Assembly (NCBI RefSeq): GCF_036898095.1
Contig: NC_090751.1
Location: forward strand, 82,204,930-82,268,929
Source of the DNA: Palaemon carinicauda
Lineage: Eukaryota; Arthropoda; Malacostraca; Decapoda; Palaemonidae
Length of the DNA stretch: 64,000 bases
Direction: 5' to 3'
The position numbers and the translations under genes were made by a program. The notes under the pieces were generated by a model. It saw nothing but the letters and a program-made list of their open reading frames with translations. It was not told the DNA's origin and did not search any database. Of this stretch, positions 30,620 to 41,029 are shown piece after piece (the stretch's first letter is position 1; each line of letters starts with the position of its first letter).

Positions 30620-31700
30620 TCAACCTTCTGCTACCTGTCCAAAAAGGAGCCTGAGGTTAGACCAGCTGTTGTGTAGCCACCACAGAGCGATAGAAACGTA
30701 TCGATACCCCTGTGGGTCACGTCCTGCAGGAAGTGGGCTGCAAAGGTCACTAGACGCTTCCAGACTCCAGCTTGTAGCACCTGCGTCACAGAGTAGTTCT
30801 TCTTGAAGGCGAGGGACGTTGCGATGTATCCGACATCGTGCTGTAGGGCGACGTGACGGGGGAGGGTCTGGATTCAGGTCGTGATGAATGCCCTTGAGTC
30901 CGACCTGAAAAGGCATACTGGTGACTCTCCCCTGTGTCCTTCCTGTGCTCCTAAACCGGGCTTGCACGTGAGGACAAACTGCAGCTGTTCTCAAAGATAA
31001 CCCCTTGGTTCCTTTACTGGCAAGAAGGAGAAGGTCTGGGTCATCTGATACAGAACGGAGACTCGAAATCTTGAAGGAGTCGAACCGAAGGTCCGGGACT
31101 CCAAGATTCTGAGTCTAGAAAACAACTCAGGAGCGAACCTGAATGTTACCTCCCCTTATTCTCTTGAAAGGGCGGAGTCGTACGAGACCACGAAGATTGC
31201 TTACACACTGGCCGAGGCCAGAGCGACCAGGAAGACCGTCCTCCAAGACGGACGACGATCAGAGGCCTGACGTAATGGTTCGTAAGAAGATCCCTTAAGG
31301 GACATAAGAGTCCGAACCATGCTCCATGGAGGAGGTCTCACTCCAACTGGGGGCAGGTACGTTCATAGCTTGGCATGAGCGAAGAAAGATCCAGTGGGAA
31401 GGAAAAAACCTATTCCCTTTAGCCTGAAGGCCAGGGAAAGGCTGAGCGATAGGCTTCACTGCCGAGAGCGGAAACGAGTTTCCTCCCGCCGATAAGCAAT
31501 AACTCCGTTATTGCTGGAGTAGAGGCCTCAAGGGAAGAGGTACCTCTCCCACGACACCAACCACAGAAGACTCTCCACTTCGCCTGGTAGACCCCTGCGG
31601 ATGACTATCGCAGGTGACGCAACCTCCGCTCCGTGACTGTTGCGGGTTGTCTTTTCATGAGGAGGTGGCGTAGTGTCTCCAGGCGTGAAGCCGAAGCGAT
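30620..31700 (-). pseudogene. YR remnant of B3
   Basis: Minus-strand frame 30620-30994 still shows 'TAAVCPHVQARFRSTGRTQGRVT' like the B1 recombinase (TAAVRPHVRALFVSTGRT), then indels. DNA similarity continues to ~31700. The HxxR and Tyr boxes are disrupted. Confidence 0.7.
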
Positions 31701-33440
31701 GCTACTGCTTGTGAAAGATGTTGTAGTGTGGTTGTTTGAGTAGCCTGTGTCGTGGAAGAAGCTCTCCCGGGAGTTCCGTCAGGGGATGCAGAAGGTCCGG
31801 AAACCGTACCGTGTATAGTTGCAGCGGGGCGCTCAGGGCCATCGAAAGGTTGACAGACAACCTGGTCTCGTTGAGACCCCTCCTCAACAGACAACAATGG
31901 TGGGAAGAAGTAGGCGTCGATGCTGTCCCACCGTCACCGGAAAGCACCTTGCCAAAGAGGCTTGGGGTCTGAGACTGGGGGGAAGTACAGCGGAAGCTTG
32001 AAGTTCCAGGCTGTCGTGATCAGGTCCCCAAGGCCAGGACTTGCTGGTTACTAGAGGCCAAAGACCCCCAGGTGCTCTCTATCTGTGAGGCTCTGCTCAG
32101 ATTGTCGGAGAGAACATTCCTCTGCCCAGAATGAGCGAGCCGATAGAGGTATTGAGTGGACTTCGGATCATCTCAGTATCCCTACTGCAAGATGCGAAAG
32201 TATGAAAATGTACCTCCCTGCTGGTTGGAATACGCCAGTACCATGGAGTTGTCGCGCACGGAGCGACTCAGCAGGATCTGTAGGATCTGTAGAAGGGCCA
32301 GAATACGGCCTCTAAGCCTACCTGAGTAATGAGGAAGTACCCTTCAGGTCCTGACCATAGGCCTGAACCGGAACATGCGCCCCCCCCCCCCCCCCCTTTT
32401 CTTTGACGAGTCCGAGAACAGCATCAAATGCGGGGAAAGGACGAGAATATCCACTCCCATGCAAGAGGTTCAACAGGTCAACACCCATTGCAGGTCTAAT
32501 CGTTCCGCTGGTCCTATAGGGGCTAGAAAGTCCGGTTAATCGTTGCTTTCATTCCACCGGAACTTGGGCCGCTTAACAGGGAACTTATCCTGAGGCGACC
32601 GTTCGGGACTTAGACGGGTCAATGAGGAAAGGAGACCCAGGAAACGTTCCAAGATAGGGCTGAAAAGCTTTCCTTGACTGAGAAAAGGTTCTGCGATTCT
32701 CCTCAGCCTTGCCACAGTCAACTGAAGGGAAGGCTCGGAGAAGGAGTCAATATCATGGCTAGATATTCCAGATGTTGAGGTAGAAGTAGAGAAGGCTCCT
32801 AGCGAATTACCATGATCCCTCACTCATGGTAAAATCCCGGAAGCTTGTCCCGGTGTTGAAGAAGGTCGAACCCGAGACTACCGGAGTTGGCCAGACCTCC
32901 AAAAAGCGAAGGAGGCGGAAGCCTGCTCCTGAGCGGCCATGAGGAAAGCAGGGAGAGTTCTTTGGTGAAAACCTGCGATGCTGCGGCGGGATCGCCACAC
33001 AGCTTCTTAAGCAGGAACATCTGTAGTCTAGGCTGAATTCCAAGTGCTTCCTGGAAGATGGATGGAATGGGACCTGGAAGTACCCTTCCTTCCGATCCAG
33101 GGCATAAGGAGTCTTGCGGTCTCATTACCAGTCTGATCGACTCTGCTGTTCCACGCTAGACGAAGTTTGTTCGACAAACTTGATCAGAGCCGAGAGGTCG
33201 ACGACGGAACTCCCGTCTCAGATGCTTTCCTACAAGAAAGGATCGACTGAAGAAGCCGGGGGGAAGCCGTCGACGACCCTATGGAGGACCTTCTCCTAAA
33301 GCATGGCTCCTTCTGCCCTACGGGCAAACCTCTTGCCGATCCCATGGCATAGAGGCTCAGCGACACTGGATTCGCTGACAGTGGAGGAGAGATGTTAAGA
33401 GCGAGGCGCGATATCTTTGGCTGATCACGGCGATCGTGCA
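31700..33440 (-). pseudogene. RNase H and RT remnants of B3
   Basis: Fragments of the methyltransferase-like/RNase H segment lie near 31700-32480. Around 32410-32460 the sense strand reads RT end into RNase H start without a frame change (VDILVL then HLMLFSDS). RT pieces occupy 32540-33440, including 'MGSARGLPVGQKE' at 33184-33366. Multiple stops and indels; a run of ~18 C at 32380 lies in the RNase H part. Confidence 0.7.
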
Positions 33441-33449
33441 GGAATCGGC

Positions 33450-35400
33450 ATCGGGAAGCTGTTATCCGGACGAGTAACCGCTCCCTCTAGGATTATGCCT
33501 CCCCGGGAGAACTTCCCATTCTACCTGTCCCTGACAGGAAGGGACTGCTATTGTACACCTTGTCTTAGCTGCCGTAGCCTGTTCCGATAACCTAGGCTGA
33601 CGAGGCTGAATGAAGAGGCGTCGGAGGCTTGCAGGGTCTGGAAGTAAGTGCCTTGGAGGAGTGAAAACGGAATTCAACTTCCTCTGCACAACAGCTGTCC
33701 ATTTCTCTGTCCTTGGGCTCAAACAAGCTCTTCCCAAGGATGGAAGAGTGTCTGAGCTTGTCGACATCCACGGATGGAACTCCCGAGAGGAAGCCCTCGG
33801 TCACTGCATCTAAGATGCTCCAACATCGAGTTTGCCCGCAAGTTCGAAACCTGGCGACGGAACGCAAAGGTGCTTGAGCCCGAGAAAAGGAAAGTACCCA
33901 TGATCTTCCTGGAGCTTCCTTGTACAAAACCTTGGGTCGCAACCGGGGAGGGAAAGGCCTGGTAAGCCCCTTCCACGAGATGGTGAAGAGGAAGGGCTAA
34001 ACCAGTCACCCCCTGCCCGACGGAGAAATCTCGAAAGAAAAATTCCCTGGCAAGACCCTTCCAGGGAATGACGAGGAGGAAGGACTAAACCAGGTTCTGG
34101 AAAGAAAAATGTTGCTCAGACCTCCCTGAAGATTCTTCCTGCTCTTGCACGTGACATGCTCTGCGTTTACGGGGTGAAGACCGTGTTCTGGAAATACGCG
34201 CTCCAGAAGACTTGCCAGGTTGCCCATGTTGCGAAACCCCGACGGGAATCACGGTCGCAATCGCCCTGGAGCTTGCGCGATGGTAAATCAATGGTTCGCG
34301 CATGGGCGAACGTGGAAGCGCCCGTGCGCGGGCACGCAGGCGCGTGGAAGCGCCGGTGCGCGGGCATGCAGGCGCGTGAAAGCGCCCGTGTGCGGGCACG
34401 CTGGCGCGTGGGCGCGCAGACGAAAGTGCGCGAGGGAGCGCAGAAGGAGGGCGAGAGCTGGCGGTCGGAATACGATAGTGAGCAGGTAAGCGATGACGCG
34501 TAGGCGAGCGACGGCTTACTGGCAGGAATCGCGCTGGCGCTCGAGCGATGAAACACCGTTGGTTCGCGCGCGGGTGAACATGGGTGCGCATGTGCAGGAG
34601 AGATCATAGGCATCAGCTGTCCCCAAAGGGAAACTGAGCCCTCAGCAACAACAGCAACAACAGCAGGAGGAGTCCTCCGAAGGAGTCTCTGTGGTGAACT
34701 CCCCCCCCCCAGGGGAGAAGCACTCGCAGGAGAGACCATAGGCTCAACTACCCCCCGAAGGAGACAGAGGCTTCAGCAACAACAGCAGACGGAGTCCTCC
34801 GAAGAGGAGTCTCTGTGGTGAACTCCCCCCCCGGGGGAGAAGCACTCGCAGGAGAGACCGTAGGGCTCGGAAGCCCCCCGAAGGGAACTGAACCTTCAGC
34901 AACATCAGCAACAACAGCAGAAGAGTCCTCCGAAGAGAAGTCTCTATGAGTGTCCTCCCTCGCGAACGAAAGAGGAACACTTCGTAGAGGAGACGGGTCA
35001 GCCAGTGACCTAAAAAGAGCAATCCTCCGAAGAGTGGCTCCTGCAGTTGCTCAACCCGTTGAGCGTAACTGCAGGTGCGACCGCTCAGCACCAAGAGCAT
35101 ATTCGAATTCCATGGTCCGAGCTTGCAACCGCTCAGCCCCTTGAGCAAGGTTACAAAAGCGGTCACTCAGCACCAAGAGCAAAACCGCCGGAGGACCAGG
35201 AACAAAATAAAGGCAAGAGGAGTTCCCCCCGAAGGGAAAAAACTCAAGCCTGGACGGGAAAACTTCCCTCGGAAGGGAAGTTACCCACCCAAGGAGGCGA
35301 GCCTCCTGAGTGTTCTAAAATGAACTGGAGAGCTGTCAGTCATCACGGGAGCACTTCCAGGAGAAGGAGATACGCCCCTGACGAAGATCTATAGGGGAGG
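33450..35400 (-). pseudogene. gag remnant of B3
   Basis: Frame 33719-34009 carries 'LALPLHHLVE' and 'FLFSGSSTFAF', matching the second Gag block of B1/B4. Frame 34167-34739 and neighbours form the Arg/Pro/Ala-rich middle part (CpG-rich 34260-34600). N-terminal zinc-finger block not found intact. Confidence 0.7.
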
Positions 35401-36135
35401 CAGCAACAGCAGATTCCCCAGGCCCCAACAAGACAGCTCGCTTCGTTGCCACATTACAGAAACGAAACTAGATCGTCAACTGTGAAAAATAAAAAACAAA
35501 AATCATTAGTTAACATTCATTCCCCCAAGAAGACCCCGAAGAGGAATCCCGAGGGAAAAGAACACAAGAATTACACAACAGGCACGTGCCCTAAAAACCA
35601 CTAACACTCACGGAAGGAGATCTGTAACAAACACAGAATTATAACAATTATAATTATGTAATTATGTACTGTAATTTAAACATGAATGTTCACTAAATAA
35701 AGAACGAAAACCCCGAAAGAAATCGTTCTACAAAAGCTGAAAAGTCAACAAATACAATTAAATTCATAAACTAATTGAGACAAAATGTACGGCGTAGCAA
35801 CCCCACCCACACGGGAAGGAAGCTACTCAGACGTAGTAAAGGTAAAACGTAGTAAAGGGTGAACGACCTTAAGAGAGAGAGAGACCGTAGTCAAACTCGA
35901 TCGCGACCCATGAAATTACACCGTGGTGGCCTAACTGCCGAGGGCTCCACGGAGATATCGTACACTACACACAAGCACGAACTCTGAAAAGGAAACTTAC
36001 TGATTTCTATACTCAAATATATACATAAACACGAAAAAATGTTCACATATATATTGAGTATAAGAAAAGTAAGTGATTAAGTAAAGACAAAACAAATAAT
36101 GGCTGCCAAGCGAGGACGAAGACAGGCATGTCGAC
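35401..36135 (-). other. B3 5' non-coding region
   Basis: AT-rich, no ORF. Aligns loosely with 36290-36960 of B2 ('aactaattgagacaaa', 'gtagtaaaggtgaacgacct'). Confidence 0.55.
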
Positions 36136-36269
36136 CGAGCCAAAAATGAAGTGAGACATTTCATCGGTGTGTGAGGGGGGAGGGGTAGAAAGCTACCCCT
36201 CCCCCTACCCCTACTAACTGGCGCGGGGTAGTAAACCCTCGTTAAAATCTAATGGCTCGTCAATTTCAG
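36136..36269 (-). repeat. Right inverted repeat of B3 (truncated)
   Basis: Inner ~130 bp of the repeat are present; the outer ~70 nt including the 'gtttgtatttcggttacgga' end are absent. Confidence 0.8.
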
Positions 36270-37017
36270 TATTGCGCCCTTCCTTCGTCAGACGACAACC
36301 ACGGGAGAAGGGGGGAGCGGAGTAACTGTAATAAAAAGAGAATTATAATTATTCAAATCAGCTAAGAATATTCACTAACAGTGAGAACCACTGACCCCCT
36401 GAAGGGAAGTGTTCCCCATGGAGAAAGCTGAAAAGTTAAAATACAATTAGATTTTCACTAAAAATAATTGAGACAAACAATCGGAAGAGCAACCTAACCC
36501 GCTCACAGGAAAAGAGCTTCCCCAATAGTACGCTGTTGTAGTAAAGTAGTAAAGGTGAACGACCTCAAGAAGAGAGAGACTGTAGTCAATCTTTAAAAGG
36601 CCACATTCCCTTCGCTCAGAATCCAAGTTTCCTGTAGGAAAAGAGGAAAGGCAAAGACAATAGTTGAATGAAGAGGGTCCAAGCGATGACAATTCCCCTG
36701 CGGCGGCCGAGTTAACGGATATATGCCGAAGGGAAGACTGATGGACCAGAGAGGGAGAGGTCGGTCCCCACGAAGTGGAACTGTGCTGGCCTTGCCACTA
36801 CGCAAGTGTCGTTGTCGTATACGTATCACACACACACAGCACAAACACTGAAAAGGAAACTTACCACATTTCTGTACACATATGTATACATAAACATTAA
36901 GAATGTTTATATATATATATATACAAGTATAAGAAAAAGTAAGTTACAGGACAAAAATTAATGGCAGTCCAAAATAGGCGAGGAGGGAGAGAGGAACAAC
37001 CGCTCTCGCTCCGAGCC
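36270..37017 (-). other. B2 5' non-coding region, resumed after B3
   Basis: Non-coding sequence between the B3 end and the right inverted repeat of B2, similar in arrangement to 35401-36135. A short 'cacacacaca' and (AT)n tract lie near 36828 and 36906. Confidence 0.55.
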
Positions 37018-37209
37018 AAAAGTAAAGTGAGCTCAAGCACAGGTGTGTGAGGGGGGTGGGTGGGGTAGCAAGCTACCCTCCCCTACCCCCGCTAACTAGC
37101 GGTGTGGGTAGTAAACCCTCGTTAAATTTTAATAGCTTGTCATTTCAGCTATGCCAAAAGTAATACCCCTATTAAATAGCGTTGTTTGTATTCCAGTTAC
37201 GGAACAAAT
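37018..37209 (-). repeat. Right inverted repeat of B2
   Basis: Complement of 21271-21480, ending 'gttacggaacaaat'. Confidence 0.85.
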
Positions 37210-37257
37210 AATATCTTAAGAACAGTAACAACATTAAAATAAATACTTTATATAAAC
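37210..37257 (+). repeat. Repeat E copy 1, middle segment
   Basis: 'cttaagaacagtaacaacat' aligns with 'ttaggaacagtaaaaacatt' at 57417 in E copy 2. It is the ~48 bp left between the B2 and B1 insertions. Confidence 0.7.
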
Positions 37258-37468
37258 ATGACAAATTCGAAGATAATTTGTATTTTTCCTAACCATACAA
37301 ACCTTAGCTATTTACAAAGGGTGGGTATTACTTTTAGCGCAGCTGAAATGACGAGCCAATAGTTTTTAACGAGGGTTAATTACCCCCGCGCTAGTTAGCG
37401 GGGGGTGGGGAAGGGTAGCTTGCTACCCCTCCCCCCTCCACACACCGGTGACTTGCTTCACTTCACTT
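37258..37468 (+). repeat. Left inverted repeat of B1
   Basis: Inner part (from 37314) is complementary to 45077-45222. The outer 56 nt are unique to this end and recur inverted at 37515-37569. Confidence 0.9.
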
Positions 37469-37514
37469 AGAGGTAGGACTTGACTTGGGGGTCAGGGATG
37501 GCGGGCACATATGT

Positions 37515-37614
37515 GTAAATAGCTAAGGTTTGTATGGTTAGGAAAAATACAAATTATCTTCGAATTTGTCATTTGTTCCGTAACCGAAATACAAACCACG
37601 CTATTTACAAAGGG
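37515..37614 (+). repeat. Internal complementary region of B1
   Basis: 37515-37571 is the reverse complement of the left outer end (37258-37314); 37570-37614 is the reverse complement of the right outer end (45222-45266). The junction reads 'gaatttgtcatttgttcc'. Confidence 0.92.
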
Positions 37615-38089
37615 TGACTTACCCCTTAGGAAGGGTGGAAAGTCCCCAGCCTTACTGACTTCGGCTTGCCCGGGGGCTCGATCCCTCAGTGAGCAGCACT
37701 AGAGAGAGGGAGCCCCTGTACCTCACAGGTTCCTAGCATCGCTAGGAACGAGTGGCCTACATAAGTAGTGTGAGGAGGAGAGTGTGACTCGTCCTATGAA
37801 GTTGACCTTGAGACCTTCAGATAGGAATTCTAGGATAGGACGTTCCCCATACCACCTCGTCAGGGTATGGGAGACGCAACAGTATTAAGCTTAATACTAG
37901 GAGCACAAAGAAGCATGGGTTACCTGCAGAGGTCGAGGTCAGCTATGCGAGGACCAGGATGCTGCTTCCCCAAGAGAGGGGAGAATGAAGAAAGAAGTAA
38001 GGGTCAGACATACTCTTTCATTCACACAGACTAAGACCGGGTAACAACGCCCTCAACCTACTGCTACTTGTCCAAAAAGGAGCCTGAGG

Positions 38090-39076
38090 TTAGACCAGCT
38101 GTTGTGCAGCCACCACAGGGCCGATAGAGAACGTATCGAGGCTCCTGTGGGTCACGTCTTGCAGGTAGTGGGCTGTGAAGGTCGTTTGACGCTTCCAGAC
38201 CCCAGCTTGAAGTACCTGCGTCACAGAGAAGTTTCTCTTGAAGGCCAGGGATGTAGCAATACCCCTGACATCGTGGGCCCGAGGGCGACGTGACGGAGGA
38301 GGGTCAGGATTCAGGGCATGGTGGATAACCCTTCGAATCCGAGCAGAGATGGTATTCCTGGTGACCCTCCTCTTTGTCCTGCCTGTGCTCACAAACAAAG
38401 CTCGCACATGAGGACGGACTGCAGCCGTTCTCTTCAAGTAGTACCTTAGACACCTCACTGGGCATAGTAGCAGCTGGTCTGGATCGTTTGTTACAGAACG
38501 GAGACTCGCGATCCTGAAAGAGTCGAACCGAGGATCCGGCACTCCAGGATTCTGAGTCTTGGCAACAAACTCAGGGACGAACCTGAACGTTACCTCCCCC
38601 CATCCCCTTGAATGGGCGATGTCGTACGAGAGACCATGAAGTTCACTACCTCGCTTGGCCGAGGCCAAGGCGAGTAGGAAAGCCGTCTTCCAAGACAGGT
38701 GGCGATCGGAGGCCTGGCGTAATGGCTCGAAGGGAGGTCTCTTGAGAGACCTGAGGACTCGAACCACGTTCCAAGGAGGGGGTCTCACTTCCAACAGGGG
38801 GCAGGTAAGCTCATAGCTACGTATGAGTAAAGAGAGTTCTAGCGATGAAGAAATATCCACGCCCTTCAATCTGAAGGCCAAGCTTAAGGCTGAGCGATAG
38901 CCTTTCAATGCCGAGACAGAAAGGCGCATTTCTTCTCGCAGATACACAAGGAAGTCCGCTATTGCTGGAATAGTGGCATCGAGTGGAGAGATACCCTTTC
39001 CACGACACCAACCACAAAAGACTCTCCACTTCGCTTGGTAGACTCCCGCAGAGGACCTTCGCAGGTGCCGAGACAT
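38090..39076 (-). CDS. B1 tyrosine recombinase (intact ORF)
   Basis: 328 residues from ATG at 39076 (MSRHLRRSSAGVYQAKW) to 38090. N-terminal SAM-like core-binding region (residues ~1-110, with 'SPLDATIPAIADFLVYLREE'), then the catalytic domain: box I 'LASAKRGSELHGLS' (Arg near 146), 'HDVRGIATSLAFKR' (HxxR near 278-281), 'TTFTAHYLQDV' (Tyr near 307). It overlaps the end of the RNase H/methyltransferase frame (38959-39804) by 118 nt. No stop or frameshift is seen. Probable role: integrates the circular element DNA; in DIRS elements the YR replaces an integrase. Confidence 0.92.
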   Translation of the reverse strand: MSRHLRRSSAGVYQAKWRVFCGWCRGKGISPLDATIPAIADFLVYLREEMRLSVSALKGYRSALSLAFRLKGVDISSSLELSLLIRSYELTCPLLEVRPPPWNVVRVLRSLKRPPFEPLRQASDRHLSWKTAFLLALASAKRGSELHGLSYDIAHSRGWGEVTFRFVPEFVAKTQNPGVPDPRFDSFRIASLRSVTNDPDQLLLCPVRCLRYYLKRTAAVRPHVRALFVSTGRTKRRVTRNTISARIRRVIHHALNPDPPPSRRPRAHDVRGIATSLAFKRNFSVTQVLQAGVWKRQTTFTAHYLQDVTHRSLDTFSIGPVVAAQQLV

Positions 39077-39960
39077 TCTCTCCGCAACCTGTTGCGAAAA
39101 GCCTCTCTCCGCGAGGAAACGCTGGATAGTCTCCAGGCGTGAAGCCGAAGCGAGGCTACGGCCCTGTGAGGGACACCGGAGTGGGGTTGTCTGAGAAGCT
39201 CATGTCGTGGAGGAAGCTCCCTTGGGAGTTCCGTCAGGAGTTGCAGAAGGTCCGGAAACCATTCCGCGTGATGCCATAGCGGAGCTACTAGAGTCATGGA
39301 ACAGTTGACCGAAAGTCTGGTCCTGTTGAGCACCCTTCTCATCAGACAGAATGGTGGGAAGGCGTACACGTCGATGTTGTCCCACCGTTGCTGGAAAGCA
39401 TCTTGCCAGAGTGCCTTGGGGTCCGGGACTGGTGAGCAGTACAGGGGCAGCTTGAAGTTCAAGGCTGTCGCGAACAAGTCCACCGTCGGGGAACCCCACA
39501 AAGTCAGGACTTTGTTGGCTATCTGAGGATCCAAAGACCACTCGGTACTCACTATCTGCGAAGCCCTGCTCAGACTGTCGGCGAGCACATTCCTCTTGCC
39601 AGGAATGAAGCGAGCTGATAGTGTTATCGAGTGGGTTTCGGTCCACCTCAGAGTCTCTATTGCAAGATGGGATAGCTGTTGCGAAAAAGTGCCTCCCTGC
39701 TTGTTGATATAAGCCACTACCGTGGTGTTGTCGCTCATCACCACCACGGAGTGACCCGCCAGGAACCGTTGGAACTGTTGAAGGGCCAGAAAGACGGCCT
39801 TCAATTCTAGCAGGTTGATGTGTAGGCACTTTTCTGATTCTGACCAAAAGGCCTGAGGCCCTCTGGTTCAGAACGTGCGCCCCCCACCCTTCTTTTGACG
39901 CGTCCGAAAACAGAGTCAATTCCGGGGGGAAACGAGAAGACTCACTCCCTTTCGCAGGTT
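38959..39960 (-). pseudogene. B1 RNase H and methyltransferase-like region
   Basis: RNase H starts in frame 39200-40144 with 'LTLFSDASKEGWGAHV' and shifts near 39870 into frame 38959-39804: 'INLLELKAVFLALQQF', 'VVVMSDNTTVVAYINKQGG', 'NVLADSLSR'. Then 'TVDLFATALNFKLPLYC', 'DVYAFPPFCLMRRVL' and 'LVAPLWHHAEWFPDLLQLL' form the same methyltransferase-like pattern as in A1. The first codon of 38959-39804 is a TTG, so this is not an independent ORF. Confidence 0.8.
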
Positions 39961-41010
39961 CTCGTCGGCCAGCCACCACCGCAAGTCCGTCTGTTCCAGA
40001 GACCCCATTGGGATCAGAATGTCCGGGGAATCGGATCCTTGATTCCACCGGGACTTGAGCCGCCATTGAAGGGATCTCATCCTGAGGCGGCTGTTTGGAA
40101 CCAGACGGGCCAGGGAGGATAGGTGGCCTAAGAGACGCAATCACGATTGGGCGGGGAGTTCTTTTCGCCTGAGGAAAAGTTCCGCCACCCTCCTCAGCCT
40201 TGCTATCCGGTCGTCTGATGGAAAGGCTTTATGGAGATTGGTGTCTATTAGCATGCCTAGATAAACCAGTCGTTGGGACGGCTGCAGAGAGGACTTCTCG
40301 AGGTTTACCACGATCCCCAGATCCTGGCAAAGATCTGAAGCCTGTCTCGGTGTCGAAGAAGGGTCGACTCCGAGTCTGCTAGGATCAACCAATCGTCTAG
40401 GTAACGAAGGAGACGAAGGCCGTTCCTGTACGCCCAAGTCGAAATCAGGGTGAACACTGGTGAACACCTGAGGAGCTGTGGAGAGACCGAAACACAGCAC
40501 CTTGAACTGGTAGATCTTGTTGTCTAGGCAGAATCTCAGGTACTTCCTGGAAGACGGATGGATTGGGATCTGGAAGTACGCATCCTTTAGATCCAGTGTA
40601 CACATGAAGTCTTGTGGTCTCACCGCAAGTCTGACCGTGTCTGCTGTCTCCATGCTGAACCGGGTTTGTTTGACAAACCTGTTCAGAGCCGAGAGATCGA
40701 TGACGGGTCTCCAGCCTCCAGTAGCCTTCTTTACAAGAAAGAGTCGACTGAAGAAGCCTGGAGAGCCGTCCACGACCTCCTGGAGAGCACCCTTCTCGAA
40801 CATGGTCTCGACTTCGGCCTGAAGGGCCAGCCCCTTTGCCGATCCCATGGCATAGGAGCTCAATGACACTGGATTCGCTGTCAGGGGAGGTTGAGATGAC
40901 GTGAACGGGACGCGATAACCTTGGCCGATCACTGAGACCGTCCAAGCATCGGCCCCGTGATGTTGCCACCTGCGGACGCAACACTGAAGGCATCCCCCCA
41001 CAGGTGGACA
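39915..41010 (-). pseudogene. B1 reverse transcriptase, YLDD region out of frame
   Basis: Frame 40141-41343. RT N-terminus from 'CPPVGGCLQCCVRRWQ' (~41010), then 'GWRPVIDLSALNRFV', motif A 'CTLDLKDAYFQIPI', motif B 'LCFGLSTAPQVFT'. Compared with B4, two bases are lost near 40458 and one near 40335, so about 40 codons including the YLDDW box are read in the wrong frame although the bases encoding YLDDW remain. The frame then returns ('DLCQDLGIVVNLEKSSL'). It ends at an early stop before the RNase H because of a further 1-nt loss near 39930 shared with B4. Confidence 0.85.
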
Positions 41011-41029
41011 CGCAGGGGGACTGCCACCC

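Larger units (their letters stand above)
27329..36269 (-). mobile_element. B3: family-B DIRS-like element nested in B2, carrying a Tigger-like transposon
   Basis: Left end 'atgacaaattcggagataat' and inverted repeat to ~27540; right inverted repeat 36136-36269 matches it ('ctcgtcaatttcag', 'gttaaaatctaatgg'). The outer ~70 bp of the right end seen in B4 are missing: the match stops at 36269 and unrelated 'tattgcgcccttcc' follows. Inside are decayed gag, RT, RNase H and YR segments. Its internal complementary region (27593 on) is split by the transposon at 27679-30165. Confidence 0.85.
21271..37209 (-). mobile_element. B2: decayed family-B DIRS-like element, carrying B3
   Basis: Left end 'atgacaaattcgtagataat', right end 'cagttacggaacaaat'. 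Its two ~190 bp inverted repeats (21271-21480 and 37018-37209) match each other better than those of neighbours: both share 'ctatttaataggggtattac' in left orientation and 'gtttgtattccagttacgga'/its complement. Coding sequence is heavily decayed: YR 22084-23040, RNase H/RT 23040-24220, gag-like 24220-27328. B3 sits inside the 5' part; B2 resumes near 36272. Without B3 it would be about 7 kb. Confidence 0.85.
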
